DNA from: Lacimicrobium alkaliphilum | Lineage (GTDB): Bacteria; Pseudomonadota; Gammaproteobacteria; Enterobacterales; Alteromonadaceae | Assembly: GCF_002591895.1 (NCBI RefSeq) | Contig: NZ_NISX01000014.1 | Span: forward strand, 54,058 to 118,057 | Direction of reading: 5' to 3' | Length of the DNA: 64,000 nt | Shown here: piece by piece, positions 9,054 to 17,238 of the stretch | Position numbering within the stretch: position 1 is the stretch's first letter | How the letters are laid out: each line of letters opens with the position of its first letter | Position numbers and translations under genes: made by a program | Notes under the pieces: model-generated | Told to the model about the DNA's origin: nothing | What the model saw: the letters and a program-made list of their open reading frames with translations, nothing else | The model's database searches: none

Positions 9054-9119
9054 CTTTTGCACTTGTTTTAGCCAATATGCCTTAGCATAGATTACCTGAG
9101 TATAAAAAGGGGGCACTTT

Positions 9120-9191
9120 CTAAACCTTCTTGCGGGCTGTGGCTTCGCCGATACCGCTTGAGGCACCGGTAATCAATATCACTTTAGACAT
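9120..9191 (-). pseudogene. Remnant of an SDR gene (N-terminus only)
   Basis: A good CAGGAG ribosome site precedes an ATG that encodes MSKVILITGASSGIGEATA, the cofactor-binding start of a classical SDR. The frame then ends at TAG after 23 codons. The rest of the Rossmann fold and the catalytic Tyr-Lys are absent downstream, where the solute-binding protein gene follows. It is best read as the leftover 5' end of a deleted dehydrogenase gene. A functional micropeptide is unlikely. Confidence 0.65.
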
Positions 9192-9345
9192 ACTTGGCTC
9201 CTGTAAATAAATTCCTTTAAAGGGTGGCATAAGTCTGAAGGAGGGAAGGACACCAGGTCGGGGTAAATGAGAAGAGCGCAAAGAATACCCGAGGTGCAGT
9301 GCCGGTAAGATCGTACCTGACCGCACTGCGTCTTCGGGATTAACC

Positions 9346-9678
9346 TTACAGTAAGCTGAATATCTCCTTCAGTACTATTTTGGCGTCGCCTCTTGGCAGA
9401 CAGGCCCGCATTGCGTCTTTTACGAACAGCAGTCGCTCAGTCTCAACATTGTCGGTGATAATTTCTTTGTCACCGCGCAGGATGCGGGTGCTGCAGTTGA
9501 TACTATCAGAGCCGTTTTCTGTGTAATGTACTTCAACTTTATCCGTGATCCTGACCAGCATCTGATAGGGATAATCCTGCTCCGTCAGAAAGGTATTCTG
9601 ATTGACTTCCTGTGCCAGAGTTATGGGTGTATGGGAAGTCAGTAGTAGTAACAAAATGACATAATATGCACTTTTCAT
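9346..9678 (-). CDS. Small secreted protein of unknown function
   Basis: 110 residues with a clear signal peptide (MKSAYYVILLLLLTSHTPITLA, cleavage near LAQ). The mature part of about 88 residues has two cysteines (NCS and AMRACLP), which could form a disulfide in the periplasm. I do not recognise a family. An AAAGGA site precedes the ATG. Upstream are a candidate promoter (9709-9737) and a 19-bp palindrome (9758-9776) that also occurs, nearly identical, upstream of the LysR gene behind it. It is therefore a candidate target of that regulator. Confidence 0.65.
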   Translation of the reverse strand: MKSAYYVILLLLLTSHTPITLAQEVNQNTFLTEQDYPYQMLVRITDKVEVHYTENGSDSINCSTRILRGDKEIITDNVETERLLFVKDAMRACLPRGDAKIVLKEIFSLL

Positions 9679-9708
9679 AGAAACATCCTTTGGTTATGAG
9701 GCGTTTCA

Positions 9709-9737
9709 AATGTAGAGTGGTAGGTGAAATCAGTAAA
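9709..9737 (-). promoter_or_regulatory. Candidate promoter of the small secreted protein
   Basis: On the minus strand TTTACT (9732-9737) and TACATT (9709-9714) are separated by exactly 17 bp, giving a sigma-70-like pair about 30 bp before the ATG at 9678. Both hexamers are imperfect, as expected if activation is needed. Confidence 0.45.
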
Positions 9738-9757
9738 ACTAAAAGCATTTATTTGTA

Positions 9758-9776
9758 CATTAAGAAAATCTTAATG
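9758..9776. promoter_or_regulatory. Palindrome, probable LysR binding site (copy 1)
   Basis: A perfect inverted repeat, CATTAAGA/TCTTAATG around AAA, directly follows the lysR stop. Its centre is about 65 bp upstream of the start point implied by the 9709-9737 promoter, the usual place of a LysR recognition site. A near copy lies at 10826-10840. Confidence 0.5.
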
Positions 9777-9777
9777 G

Positions 9778-10761
9778 TTAAATTTTAAGATGTTCCAGGG
9801 TGTCCCTGATACAGCCTTGCGATTCATTTTCAGACTCTGACGGTTCTGCTTTCATATCCCGGGGATCCAGTACCTGTAAAATAAAATCTTTCAATGCCAG
9901 TGTTACCTCGCTGGCCGATGAATTCAGCATCAGGCTGGTTTGTGCGTTGCCAATTTCAGGTAAACGATTTGTATGTCCGAGCTTTTTCAATGGTGGCTTA
10001 ACCAGGCTTTCGGGCACAGCCGCAACAGCCAGATCGGCCATCACTGCAGCCAGCTGGCCGGTACAGTTTTCGCTGGAGTAGGCGATGCGATAATCGATAC
10101 CCGCCTCGTCCAGCGCCTCAAGGGCTAATGTGCGCCAGGGGCAGCCATGCTCCGCCAACGCCAGCGGCAGAGATGACTGATGTATAACGTTGCTGTTCTT
10201 ATTGACGGCCCACACCAGTTTCTCCAGGCGCACAGTTTTGAGTATCGTATCGGGTGTGACATGCAGATTATGAGATACCAGAGCGAGGTCGATTTCACCA
10301 TTTTCAAAGCGTTGTTTAATCTCAATACTTTTGCCTAACACCACATCCACCTGTACCGATGGATGTGATTTGGCAAATTGCGAGAGGATAGCGGGCAGTT
10401 CATGGGTGCCATACTGCTCTGGCATACCTAAGGTCACTTTGCCGTTCAATCTGGGGCACAGAAACTGACTCACGAGCTCTTCATTGAGTTTAAGCAGTTG
10501 CCTGCTGTATCTGAGCAATAGTTCGCCGTCAGGGGTCAGTGCAATGGAACGCGACATTCGCTCCAGCAGTTTGCGCTGTAAAACTTCTTCTAACTTTTTT
10601 ACCTGCATGCTGATGGCAGCCGGGGTGCGAAATACGATTCTTGCGGCTTTGGTCATACTGCCGGTTTCCGCAATTGCCACAAAGCTTCTGAGCATATCAG
10701 GATCCAGGGTGGGCAATACGGCGCTGCGGCAAGTTTGTGTTGAGGGCGTTGTGGTGCTCAT
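9778..10761 (-). CDS. LysR-family regulator (LrhA/HexA-like)
   Basis: 327 residues. The winged helix-turn-helix lies at about residues 18-78 (LDPDMLRSFVAIAETGSMTKAA), followed by a substrate-binding-type effector domain. The N-terminus resembles the LrhA/PecT/HexA subgroup, which controls motility and secreted factors in enterobacteria; that link is by family only. The C-terminal 25 residues are acidic and look like an extra tail. It is flanked by two copies of a TTAAGAA-type palindrome, one upstream of itself and one upstream of the secreted-protein gene that follows on the same strand. This suggests autoregulation plus control of that gene. Confidence 0.85.
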   Translation of the reverse strand: MSTTTPSTQTCRSAVLPTLDPDMLRSFVAIAETGSMTKAARIVFRTPAAISMQVKKLEEVLQRKLLERMSRSIALTPDGELLLRYSRQLLKLNEELVSQFLCPRLNGKVTLGMPEQYGTHELPAILSQFAKSHPSVQVDVVLGKSIEIKQRFENGEIDLALVSHNLHVTPDTILKTVRLEKLVWAVNKNSNVIHQSSLPLALAEHGCPWRTLALEALDEAGIDYRIAYSSENCTGQLAAVMADLAVAAVPESLVKPPLKKLGHTNRLPEIGNAQTSLMLNSSASEVTLALKDFILQVLDPRDMKAEPSESENESQGCIRDTLEHLKI

Positions 10762-10785
10762 GATATTGGCCTGTTGTGAACAGAT

Positions 10786-10816
10786 AAACAGGGCCTGTTC
10801 GCAACAGGCCCTGTTT
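10786..10816. terminator. Strong hairpin between copA and lysR
   Basis: A perfect 14-bp stem with a 3-base loop (5' arm AAACAGGGCCTGTT) lies between the copA stop and the lysR start, both on the minus strand. It probably ends the copA transcript. The following T-run is short (TTT), so termination may be partial. Confidence 0.6.
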
Positions 10817-10825
10817 ACTTTAACA

Positions 10826-10840
10826 TTAAGAAATTCTTAA
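10826..10840. promoter_or_regulatory. Palindrome, probable LysR binding site (copy 2)
   Basis: TTAAGAA-A-TTCTTAA is a perfect 15-bp palindrome 65 bp upstream of the lysR ATG. With its flanks it matches the site at 9758-9776 in 16 of 19 positions, suggesting that one protein, most simply the LysR product, binds both. Confidence 0.5.
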
Positions 10841-10904
10841 CTCTATAGTTCGCTTTATCAGATTAACTTAATCAATTACGAACAGTCTGGGCTGTTATCT
10901 CTGT

Positions 10905-13367
10905 TCAGTACTGACTTTTAAAACCTCTCAACCTTAACGCATTGGTCAGCACAAACACACTGGACAAGGCCATGGCCCCTGCCGCCAGCATGGGTGAAAG
11001 CAGGATACCAAACCACGGATACAACAGGCCCGCAGCCACCGGAATTAAAGCGGCGTTGTAGGCAAAGGCCCAGAACAGATTCTGGCGTATATTGCGTAAT
11101 GTGGCACGACTGATGGCAAAGGCATTAACTACACCACGCAGATCATCGCGCATCAGCACCACATCGGCTGACTCAATGGCTACATCGGTACCTGTGCCAA
11201 CGGCAATCCCCACATCAGCCTCGGCCAGGGCCGGGGCATCATTAATGCCATCGCCCACAAACGCGAGCTGGCCATATCTCTGGCGCAGTTGTTTAACTGC
11301 TTCGACTTTACCGTCCGGCATTACCTCGGCCATCACATCATCAATACCCAGCTTTTTGGCAATAGCCTCGGCAGTACGGCGGTTATCACCAGTTACCATG
11401 GCCACTTTCAGCCCAAGCTGATGAAATGCTTTTACTGCTTCAACGGAGCCTTCGCGCAGGGTATCTGCCACTGCGATAACGGCAACAGTTTTGCCATCAA
11501 CAGCGACATACAGCGGTGTTTTACCCTCACCGGCGAGTTTGTCGGCGGTGTCTTTAAATGCACCAAGTTCATAACCCAGTTTTTGCAGGTAGCGATCTGC
11601 GCCGATCTCCAGACGATGACCTTCAGTTTGTGCCTGCACGCCCATGCCGGCGTGGGTGTTAAAATCGCTGATTGGTGGCAATGACAGTTCCCGCTCTTTT
11701 GCGGCTCTGACAATGGCCTCGGCGATAGGATGCTCAGAGTTATCTTCAATCGCGGCCACCATCGCCAGTAACGCGTTTTCGTCCGTATCTTCGGCCACCT
11801 CGAAATCGGTCATTTCCGGTTTGCCTTTGGTCAGGGTGCCGGTTTTATCCAGCGCGATAACCGAGGCGCTGCGCAGCGTTTGCAGGGCCTCGCCTTTGCG
11901 GAACAGTACGCCATTTTCAGCTGCACGCCCGGTTCCCACCATAATCGAAACCGGCGTGGCCAGGCCCATGGCACAGGGGCAGGCAATAATCAGTACCGCG
12001 ACGGCATTGACCAGCGCAAAGGTCAGCGCCGGGGATGGCCCCAGCCATAACCAGAGGGCAAAGGTCAGCAGGGCCATACATATCACCACAGGCACAAAAA
12101 CCGAAGTCACTTTATCAACCAGCGCCTGAACCGGTAACCGCGTGCCCTGAGCCTGTTCCACCATACGGATGATCTGTGCCAGTACGCTGTCGGCGCCCAC
12201 TTTGGTGGCGGTAACAGTCAGGGCACCATTTTTATTGACGGTACCGCCAACCACCTGATCACCAGTGTGTTTTTCCACTGGCACCGGCTCACCGGTGAGC
12301 ATAGACTCATCCACCCAGGAACTGCCCTCGGTCACATCGCCATCCACCGGAATACGCTCACCGGGCCTGACGATCACCTGATCATCTTTGACCAGTTCTT
12401 CAAGGGCAATATCCTTAATCTCGCCGCTGCGTTTAACCCGTGCGGTTTTTGCCTGCATACCGACTAAGCGCCTTATAGCGTCGCCAGTGCGCCCTTTAGC
12501 GCGCGCCTCAAGAAATCGGCCAAGCAGGATCAGGGTGACGATCACCGCCGCCGCCTCAAAATACACATTCCGGGTTCCTGCGGGTAACCATTGAGGTAGA
12601 AACAGCGCCACCGATGAAAACAACCAGGCGGCTGAGGTACCCAGCGCCACCAGTGAGTTCATATCCGGTGAGCCTTTAATAAGAGCAGGAAAACCGATAC
12701 GGAAAAAACGGCGGCCGGGCAGGGCAAGCACCGCGGTGGTTAAGATAAACTGAATTGTCCAGTTGGTGCTCTGGCCAAGGTTATTCATCAGCCAGTGATG
12801 AAAGGGCGCAATAAGATGGCTGCCCATCTCCATAATAAATACCGGCAGAGTAAGTATTGCCGCGAGCCACAGTGAGCGCTTCAGGCTTTGCTGCTCCTGC
12901 TGTTTATGATCTGTTCTGGTGGTCGCATCGCTGCCATGAACCCTGGAGTCGTAACCCGCTTCGCGCACCGCACTGATCAGTTGCTGCGCTGTTGTCTCAC
13001 CTTCGAGTATTTCAATGCGGGCCTGTTCGGAAGCGAGATTAACGCGGGCATTGATAACACCACCGAGCTGTTGCAGTGCTTTTTCCACCTTGGCTACACA
13101 GGAAGCGCAATTCATGCCAAACAGATCCAGCGTTATCATTTCTGTGCGGGCCGGGTAACCGGCCTTTTGTAAGGCTTGCAGTACCACCGACAGCCCGGTA
13201 TCGGCATCGGTTGTGACACTGGCACTTTCACTGGCCAGGTTGACGGTGGCGCTGTGCACCCCCGGCGTGTCTGTCAGTGCTTTTTCGGCCCGCTTTACGC
13301 ATGAGGCGCAGCTTAAGCCGCTGAGTTGCAGGTGTAGCTCTTTGTTTGTCTGTTGACTGGCGGTCAT
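10905..13367 (-). CDS. copA: Cu(I)-exporting P1B-type ATPase
   Basis: 820 residues. Two N-terminal heavy-metal domains carry Cys-Ala-Ser-Cys metal sites (Cys20/Cys23 and Cys87/Cys90). They are followed by membrane helices, the TGEP actuator motif (MLTGEPVPV), the CPC metal channel (ACPCAMGLA), the phosphorylation site DKTGTLT, the SEHP motif and the GDGINDAP hinge. This is the complete set for CopA, which pumps cytosolic Cu(I) to the periplasm. It is preceded on the same strand by cueR and by a CueR-type promoter in the 65-bp gap, so copper induction is expected. A GGGGAA site lies before the ATG. Confidence 0.96.
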   Translation of the reverse strand: MTASQQTNKELHLQLSGLSCASCVKRAEKALTDTPGVHSATVNLASESASVTTDADTGLSVVLQALQKAGYPARTEMITLDLFGMNCASCVAKVEKALQQLGGVINARVNLASEQARIEILEGETTAQQLISAVREAGYDSRVHGSDATTRTDHKQQEQQSLKRSLWLAAILTLPVFIMEMGSHLIAPFHHWLMNNLGQSTNWTIQFILTTAVLALPGRRFFRIGFPALIKGSPDMNSLVALGTSAAWLFSSVALFLPQWLPAGTRNVYFEAAAVIVTLILLGRFLEARAKGRTGDAIRRLVGMQAKTARVKRSGEIKDIALEELVKDDQVIVRPGERIPVDGDVTEGSSWVDESMLTGEPVPVEKHTGDQVVGGTVNKNGALTVTATKVGADSVLAQIIRMVEQAQGTRLPVQALVDKVTSVFVPVVICMALLTFALWLWLGPSPALTFALVNAVAVLIIACPCAMGLATPVSIMVGTGRAAENGVLFRKGEALQTLRSASVIALDKTGTLTKGKPEMTDFEVAEDTDENALLAMVAAIEDNSEHPIAEAIVRAAKERELSLPPISDFNTHAGMGVQAQTEGHRLEIGADRYLQKLGYELGAFKDTADKLAGEGKTPLYVAVDGKTVAVIAVADTLREGSVEAVKAFHQLGLKVAMVTGDNRRTAEAIAKKLGIDDVMAEVMPDGKVEAVKQLRQRYGQLAFVGDGINDAPALAEADVGIAVGTGTDVAIESADVVLMRDDLRGVVNAFAISRATLRNIRQNLFWAFAYNAALIPVAAGLLYPWFGILLSPMLAAGAMALSSVFVLTNALRLRGFKSQY

Positions 13368-13398
13368 GAGGTTTCCCCTGGTTCAATACCCGAAGCTC

Positions 13399-13429
13399 AG
13401 TATCGTCCTTACCATAGTGTCAGGGTCAA
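13399..13429 (-). promoter_or_regulatory. CueR-type copA promoter with 19-bp spacer
   Basis: On the minus strand the -35 element TTGACC (13424-13429) and the -10 element GATACT (13399-13404) are 19 bp apart. This is the over-long spacing typical of promoters activated by MerR-family untwisting. The spacer contains an imperfect dyad (CCCTGAC/ATGGTAAGG) resembling CueR/HmrR operators. The -35 lies just after the cueR stop, so copA has its own inducible promoter. Confidence 0.75.
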
Positions 13430-13432
13430 GGG

Positions 13433-13828
13433 CTATTCTATGGGATTTTCCAGCTTGCTGAGAATGGCACAGGCTGGATCATCATTGCCCTTACAGGCCT
13501 TAATCATCGACTCTAATGTTGTTTTCATCGACTTCAGTTCACGCAGCTTCTGATCGACCTCAGCCAGATGCGCCTCGGCCATTTCCTTGACGTCACGGCT
13601 TGAGCGCTGCGGGTTTTGCCACAGCTGCAATAACCCGGCAATCTGGGCAATGGAAAAGTCCAGCCGCCGCGCCTGGCGAATAAAACACAACACCTGAATA
13701 TTCTGTTCACTGTATAAGCGGTATCCGGCTTCACTGCGCCCCGCCGGTGTAAATAACCCCTGTGCTTCATAGTGGCGGATCATTTTATTGCTAAGCCCGG
13801 TACGCTGCGCCGCTTCACCAATATTCAT
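13433..13828 (-). CDS. cueR: MerR-family copper-sensing regulator CueR
   Basis: 131 residues. The N-terminus MNIGEAAQRTGLSNKMIRHYE is the MerR DNA-binding signature. The C-terminal metal loop has Cys-x7-Cys (ACKGNDDPACAIL), matching CueR/HmrR Cu(I) sensors. The ATG at 13828 was chosen because it begins exactly at the conserved MNIGEAA; an upstream in-frame start would add 27 unrelated residues. It lies directly upstream of copA on the same strand, an arrangement common outside enterobacteria. Confidence 0.93.
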   Translation of the reverse strand: MNIGEAAQRTGLSNKMIRHYEAQGLFTPAGRSEAGYRLYSEQNIQVLCFIRQARRLDFSIAQIAGLLQLWQNPQRSSRDVKEMAEAHLAEVDQKLRELKSMKTTLESMIKACKGNDDPACAILSKLENPIE

Positions 13829-13963
13829 CAGATACCTTATCAGACAATGTTCAGTTTCAATCTGTGAAGGCAATAGTAGATGAAATCCATTTCTAACTCT
13901 AAATAACAATGTCTGGTGTTGTGATGCCGCTGCTCTGACTGCTTCAGTGAACCAGAGGCAGGG

Positions 13964-14635
13964 TCAGTGACTGAACTTAAAGCCAGGCCTGGGCATCAGG
14001 GTTCTGATTAACCAGTACAGCATAACTAAAATCACCAGTGGCGCCGGAATCCCTAACACTCCCGATTCGCGCAGAAAGTCTGGGAAGGCTTGAGCCCCGG
14101 GCCCTTCGAACAACGAACCCACAGCGATGAAATAAGATACCGACATGCGCCAGATATGCCGGGCAATGCGCTGCTTACCGGCAACATTGCCGCGCAGCAG
14201 TAAGCTGATATCCATCAGGGCCGCAAAAGCGGCGATGCCGCCAATGATAAAATAGGCATCATAGGTATAACCGTGGTAGGCACCTTCGGCACTGTTCATG
14301 GCCTCAACACCTATGCCAAGGCAGATGCTGGCGATAGTGAGAATAAACACACAGCTGATTATTTCAAAGGGGCCACGGCCCAGCTGTTTTTTATTTGCCG
14401 CGTGCCAGGCAGTGATAACCAGGTAGGCGGTCAGGCCCGCCGCAAACACATTGATTGCCTGAGGTAACATCAGCGCTGCTGCGCCCCCGGCTGATGCCAT
14501 TATCAGCATGGTTATAAGGTAAATTTTACCGGCGCGGATATGCCAGGTTTTGCCTTTCTTAGCTGTAAGTGCAATAAAGCCTGCTAAAACGGCGGCAGTG
14601 CCGAAGATAACGTGAACCCACATAATGACCGACAT
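13964..14635 (-). CDS. DUF2306-like integral membrane protein
   Basis: 223 residues with about seven hydrophobic segments. The start (MWVHVIFGTAAVLAGFIAL, then KTWHIRAGKIYL) has the conserved His residues and spacing of the DUF2306 membrane family, whose function is unknown. The ATG at 14635 follows an AAAGGAAG site; a longer in-frame extension of 68 codons is hydrophilic, overlaps the AraC promoter region and is rejected. It is divergent from the AraC-type regulator at 14824, which may control it. Confidence 0.7.
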   Translation of the reverse strand: MSVIMWVHVIFGTAAVLAGFIALTAKKGKTWHIRAGKIYLITMLIMASAGGAAALMLPQAINVFAAGLTAYLVITAWHAANKKQLGRGPFEIISCVFILTIASICLGIGVEAMNSAEGAYHGYTYDAYFIIGGIAAFAALMDISLLLRGNVAGKQRIARHIWRMSVSYFIAVGSLFEGPGAQAFPDFLRESGVLGIPAPLVILVMLYWLIRTLMPRPGFKFSH

Positions 14636-14823
14636 ATTATGTTCTTCCTTTGATTTGTGTTGAGGTGCCGGTGTAATCTGCATGAATCCGCGAGGGTTGT
14701 CGTCCTGGCGTGACGGCGAAGACAGGTATTGACTGTCTCTGTGAGCAGGCGGACAGGTATCTAGCGCTGTCGTGGATGGGTTTTGGCTATACGATGAGTA
14801 TGCAAAATGGGTAATGACTAAAC

Positions 14824-15996
14824 ATGGAAAATACAGCAAGCAACCTGGTGTTCGACATCACCCTGGCAACCGCAGGACAGATTTTACTGGCGGTGACGCT
14901 GATTTTTTCACGCTCCTCATCGCCGGTATCGCATAAGTTTCTTGCGGCCGTACTGCTGACGTTACTGGTGTTAATAGCCCGCCCCGTTGTCGATGTTTAT
15001 GCTCCGGCTGGCCGGGTGCTGTCATTGTTGCTGATGTTACCGGCCCTGCTTAGCTTAGGGCCATTACTGTGGTTTTATATCGCCTCACTGACCAGCGAAA
15101 AGCCCTGGCAGTGGCAGAACAAAAATTTCAGGCATTTTGCGCTGGCGATAATCGGCGCAGTTTGTGCGCTGCTTACCGGCTTGCTGCCCGATGAAATCAA
15201 AATCCCTCTGCTGACAAACGGCACAGGCGACATGAGCGGATATGTTGGTGCGCTGATGATTGCGGTATTCACGTTGGTAATGGGCTGGATTGCGCAATCT
15301 GGCTACTATCTGGTACGAATTGTTAAAAGACTGAAACGTTATCGTCAAACCCTGAAACAACAGTTTGCCAATAACGAAAACCGCGAACTGCACTGGATCA
15401 CCCTGTTGATGGGGGGCTTGGGCGTTGCCTGGGTGCTGGCCGCGCTGTCGGTGATCACTGACAACCTTTACCTTGATGCTGTGCTCAGCCGCGAGGGTGG
15501 GGCGTGGATGGTATGGGCACTGGTTTGGTTATTATCGGCTTGGGGTTTGTGGCAGCGTCCGGGCTTTGAAGGCCACTATCTGGCGCCGCAGGAGGTTATT
15601 ACGCCAGTTTTGGCAACAGAAAATGCTGCTAAATATCAGCGTTCCTCCCTGGGCGACGAACAGTCAAAACGCATTGCTGACAAGCTGGAAAACGCCATGC
15701 GCGACGACAAGCTGTATCTTGACTCTGACATTTCTCTGACCAGGCTGGCCAGAGCCATTGGCGTAACCCCAAATTATCTGTCGCAGACCCTGAATGAGAC
15801 CCTCGGCCAGACCTTCTTTGATTACATCAACAGCTGGCGTATAGAGGCCGCCAAACCCCTGATTCTGGCCAATCAGCAATCGGTATTGGATGTGGCACTA
15901 AGTGTTGGTTTTAACGCCCGCTCGTCATTCTATAAAGCCTTTAAACTGTATACCGGCATGACGCCAAGTGAATACCGGCAGCAGGTACTGGCGTAA
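14824..15996 (+). CDS. Membrane-anchored AraC-family regulator
   Basis: 390 residues. The first 260 or so form about seven hydrophobic segments. The last 100 are an AraC/XylS double helix-turn-helix (LTRLARAIGVTPNYLSQTLNE, then SVLDVALSVGFNARSSFYKAF). This layout, a 7TM sensor fused to an AraC domain, implies DNA binding from the inner membrane in response to an unknown signal. It is divergent from the DUF2306 gene with a short shared promoter region, so that gene is the first candidate target. Confidence 0.85.
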   Translation: MENTASNLVFDITLATAGQILLAVTLIFSRSSSPVSHKFLAAVLLTLLVLIARPVVDVYAPAGRVLSLLLMLPALLSLGPLLWFYIASLTSEKPWQWQNKNFRHFALAIIGAVCALLTGLLPDEIKIPLLTNGTGDMSGYVGALMIAVFTLVMGWIAQSGYYLVRIVKRLKRYRQTLKQQFANNENRELHWITLLMGGLGVAWVLAALSVITDNLYLDAVLSREGGAWMVWALVWLLSAWGLWQRPGFEGHYLAPQEVITPVLATENAAKYQRSSLGDEQSKRIADKLENAMRDDKLYLDSDISLTRLARAIGVTPNYLSQTLNETLGQTFFDYINSWRIEAAKPLILANQQSVLDVALSVGFNARSSFYKAFKLYTGMTPSEYRQQVLA

Positions 15997-16169
15997 TCAG
16001 TCTCTGATCAGTCACGGCAAGTGCAGTATAAGTATTAAGACCAGCTCCATTAAGCCTCGCTCACCAGGAGCCTGACGTCTGTTTTACCCGCAAGGCCTCT
16101 GGTCACCTTGAATTCGCGCACACAGCGACTAAAGTGGCACATAATGAAACGAATAAGGGAGGATTTGTG

Positions 16170-16910
16170 GTGAAACAAGCAGAACTGTATCGCATGGTGA
16201 CGGACGAACACATTTGCCCATTCGGAATGAAGTCCAAAGCGCTGCTCGAACGGGAAGGTTATGAGGTTGATGATCATCACCTTACCAGTCGCGAACAAAC
16301 CGATGAATTTCAGCAGAAGCATGATGTCGATACCACCCCACAAGCCTTTATCGATGGCGAGCGCATAGGGGGTTACGACGAACTGCTCGACTACTTCGGC
16401 AAAACCCGACCCGACAACAGACCCGCTGCGGCCTACCACCCGGTTATCGCAATCTTTGCTCTGGCCCTGTTAATGGCGCTGGCAGTGAACTGGGTAATGG
16501 GCACAGCGCTATGGTCAGTGCCCACAGCAGAGCGTTTTGTGGCCTTTGCCATGGCGTTGCTGGCCTTACAAAAGCTGCAGGATGTGGAAGCCTTTACCAA
16601 TCAGTTTCTTGGCTATGATTTATTGTCGCAGCGCTGGGTACCTTATGCTTACATCTATCCCTTTGCCGAAGCTTACGCCGGTATTGGCATGCTGGCAGGA
16701 ATATGGGGCTGGCTGGTTGGGCCGGTGGCGCTGTTTATCGGACTGGTTGGGAGTATTTCTGTGGTCAAAGCGGTTTATATCGACAAACGGGAGCTTAAAT
16801 GTGCCTGTGTCGGCGGCGACAGCGAGGTACCCCTTGGTTTTATTTCGTTAACCGAAAATCTGATCATGGTGGCGGCCGGTGCCTGGATGCTGACAACAGC
16901 CAGTCTTTAG
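16170..16910 (+). CDS. Glutaredoxin-MauE/DoxX-type fusion
   Basis: 246 residues. Residues 1-85 form a glutaredoxin-like domain whose active site is Cys-Pro-Phe-Gly (Cys16), so it is monothiol rather than CxxC. It keeps a TTPQAFIDG cis-Pro loop. The remainder has four hydrophobic segments of MauE/DoxX type and a KCACVGG segment near residue 215 that may work with Cys16. A membrane thiol-disulfide role is inferred. The start is probably GTG at 16170 (or 16167), because a GGGAGGA site precedes it; an upstream GTG at 16134 has none. It stands alone between AraC and the diguanylate cyclase. Confidence 0.75.
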   Translation: MKQAELYRMVTDEHICPFGMKSKALLEREGYEVDDHHLTSREQTDEFQQKHDVDTTPQAFIDGERIGGYDELLDYFGKTRPDNRPAAAYHPVIAIFALALLMALAVNWVMGTALWSVPTAERFVAFAMALLALQKLQDVEAFTNQFLGYDLLSQRWVPYAYIYPFAEAYAGIGMLAGIWGWLVGPVALFIGLVGSISVVKAVYIDKRELKCACVGGDSEVPLGFISLTENLIMVAAGAWMLTTASL

Positions 16911-17238
16911 CACCCCCGGATTATCGGCTTTTTTCTTTACCAATTCGCAATGACGATACGGATTGGAATCAGAATATTAAAACCCGAAAGGATAGATAGC
17001 AGGCATTTTTGTCTGATCTTCATGAATATTGATCGGGTGTAGTGCCTGGCTTTTGTCAAAAAAATAGTCATAGCGCCGGGAATTGGATTGAAAGCCAGGA
17101 TACTTCCGCACCCTAACCGCTGACCAGTGCATAACGTTGCCATGTGGTTATTTGTAGTAAACAGAATAAGTTCTGGAGGTAGTGGAGCTAAGTCAGATAA
17201 GTTATTATTCTGCAAACAGTTTTTAATGGTTTGAGTCG
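16911..17238. other. Intergenic stretch without recognised features
   Basis: 328 bp with no credible ORF, RNA or strong hairpin that I can see. It should hold the promoter of the following diguanylate cyclase gene, but no clear -35/-10 pair was found. Confidence 0.5.

Noticed and set aside
9120..9326. 68-residue protein using the longer upstream start
   Set aside because: The upstream part has no ribosome site and no family; the strong site lies at the SDR-like ATG, leaving only a truncated remnant.
10905..13367. Programmed frameshift in copA giving a short copper chaperone, as in E. coli
   Set aside because: I saw no convincing slippery sequence with a following structure after the first metal domain.
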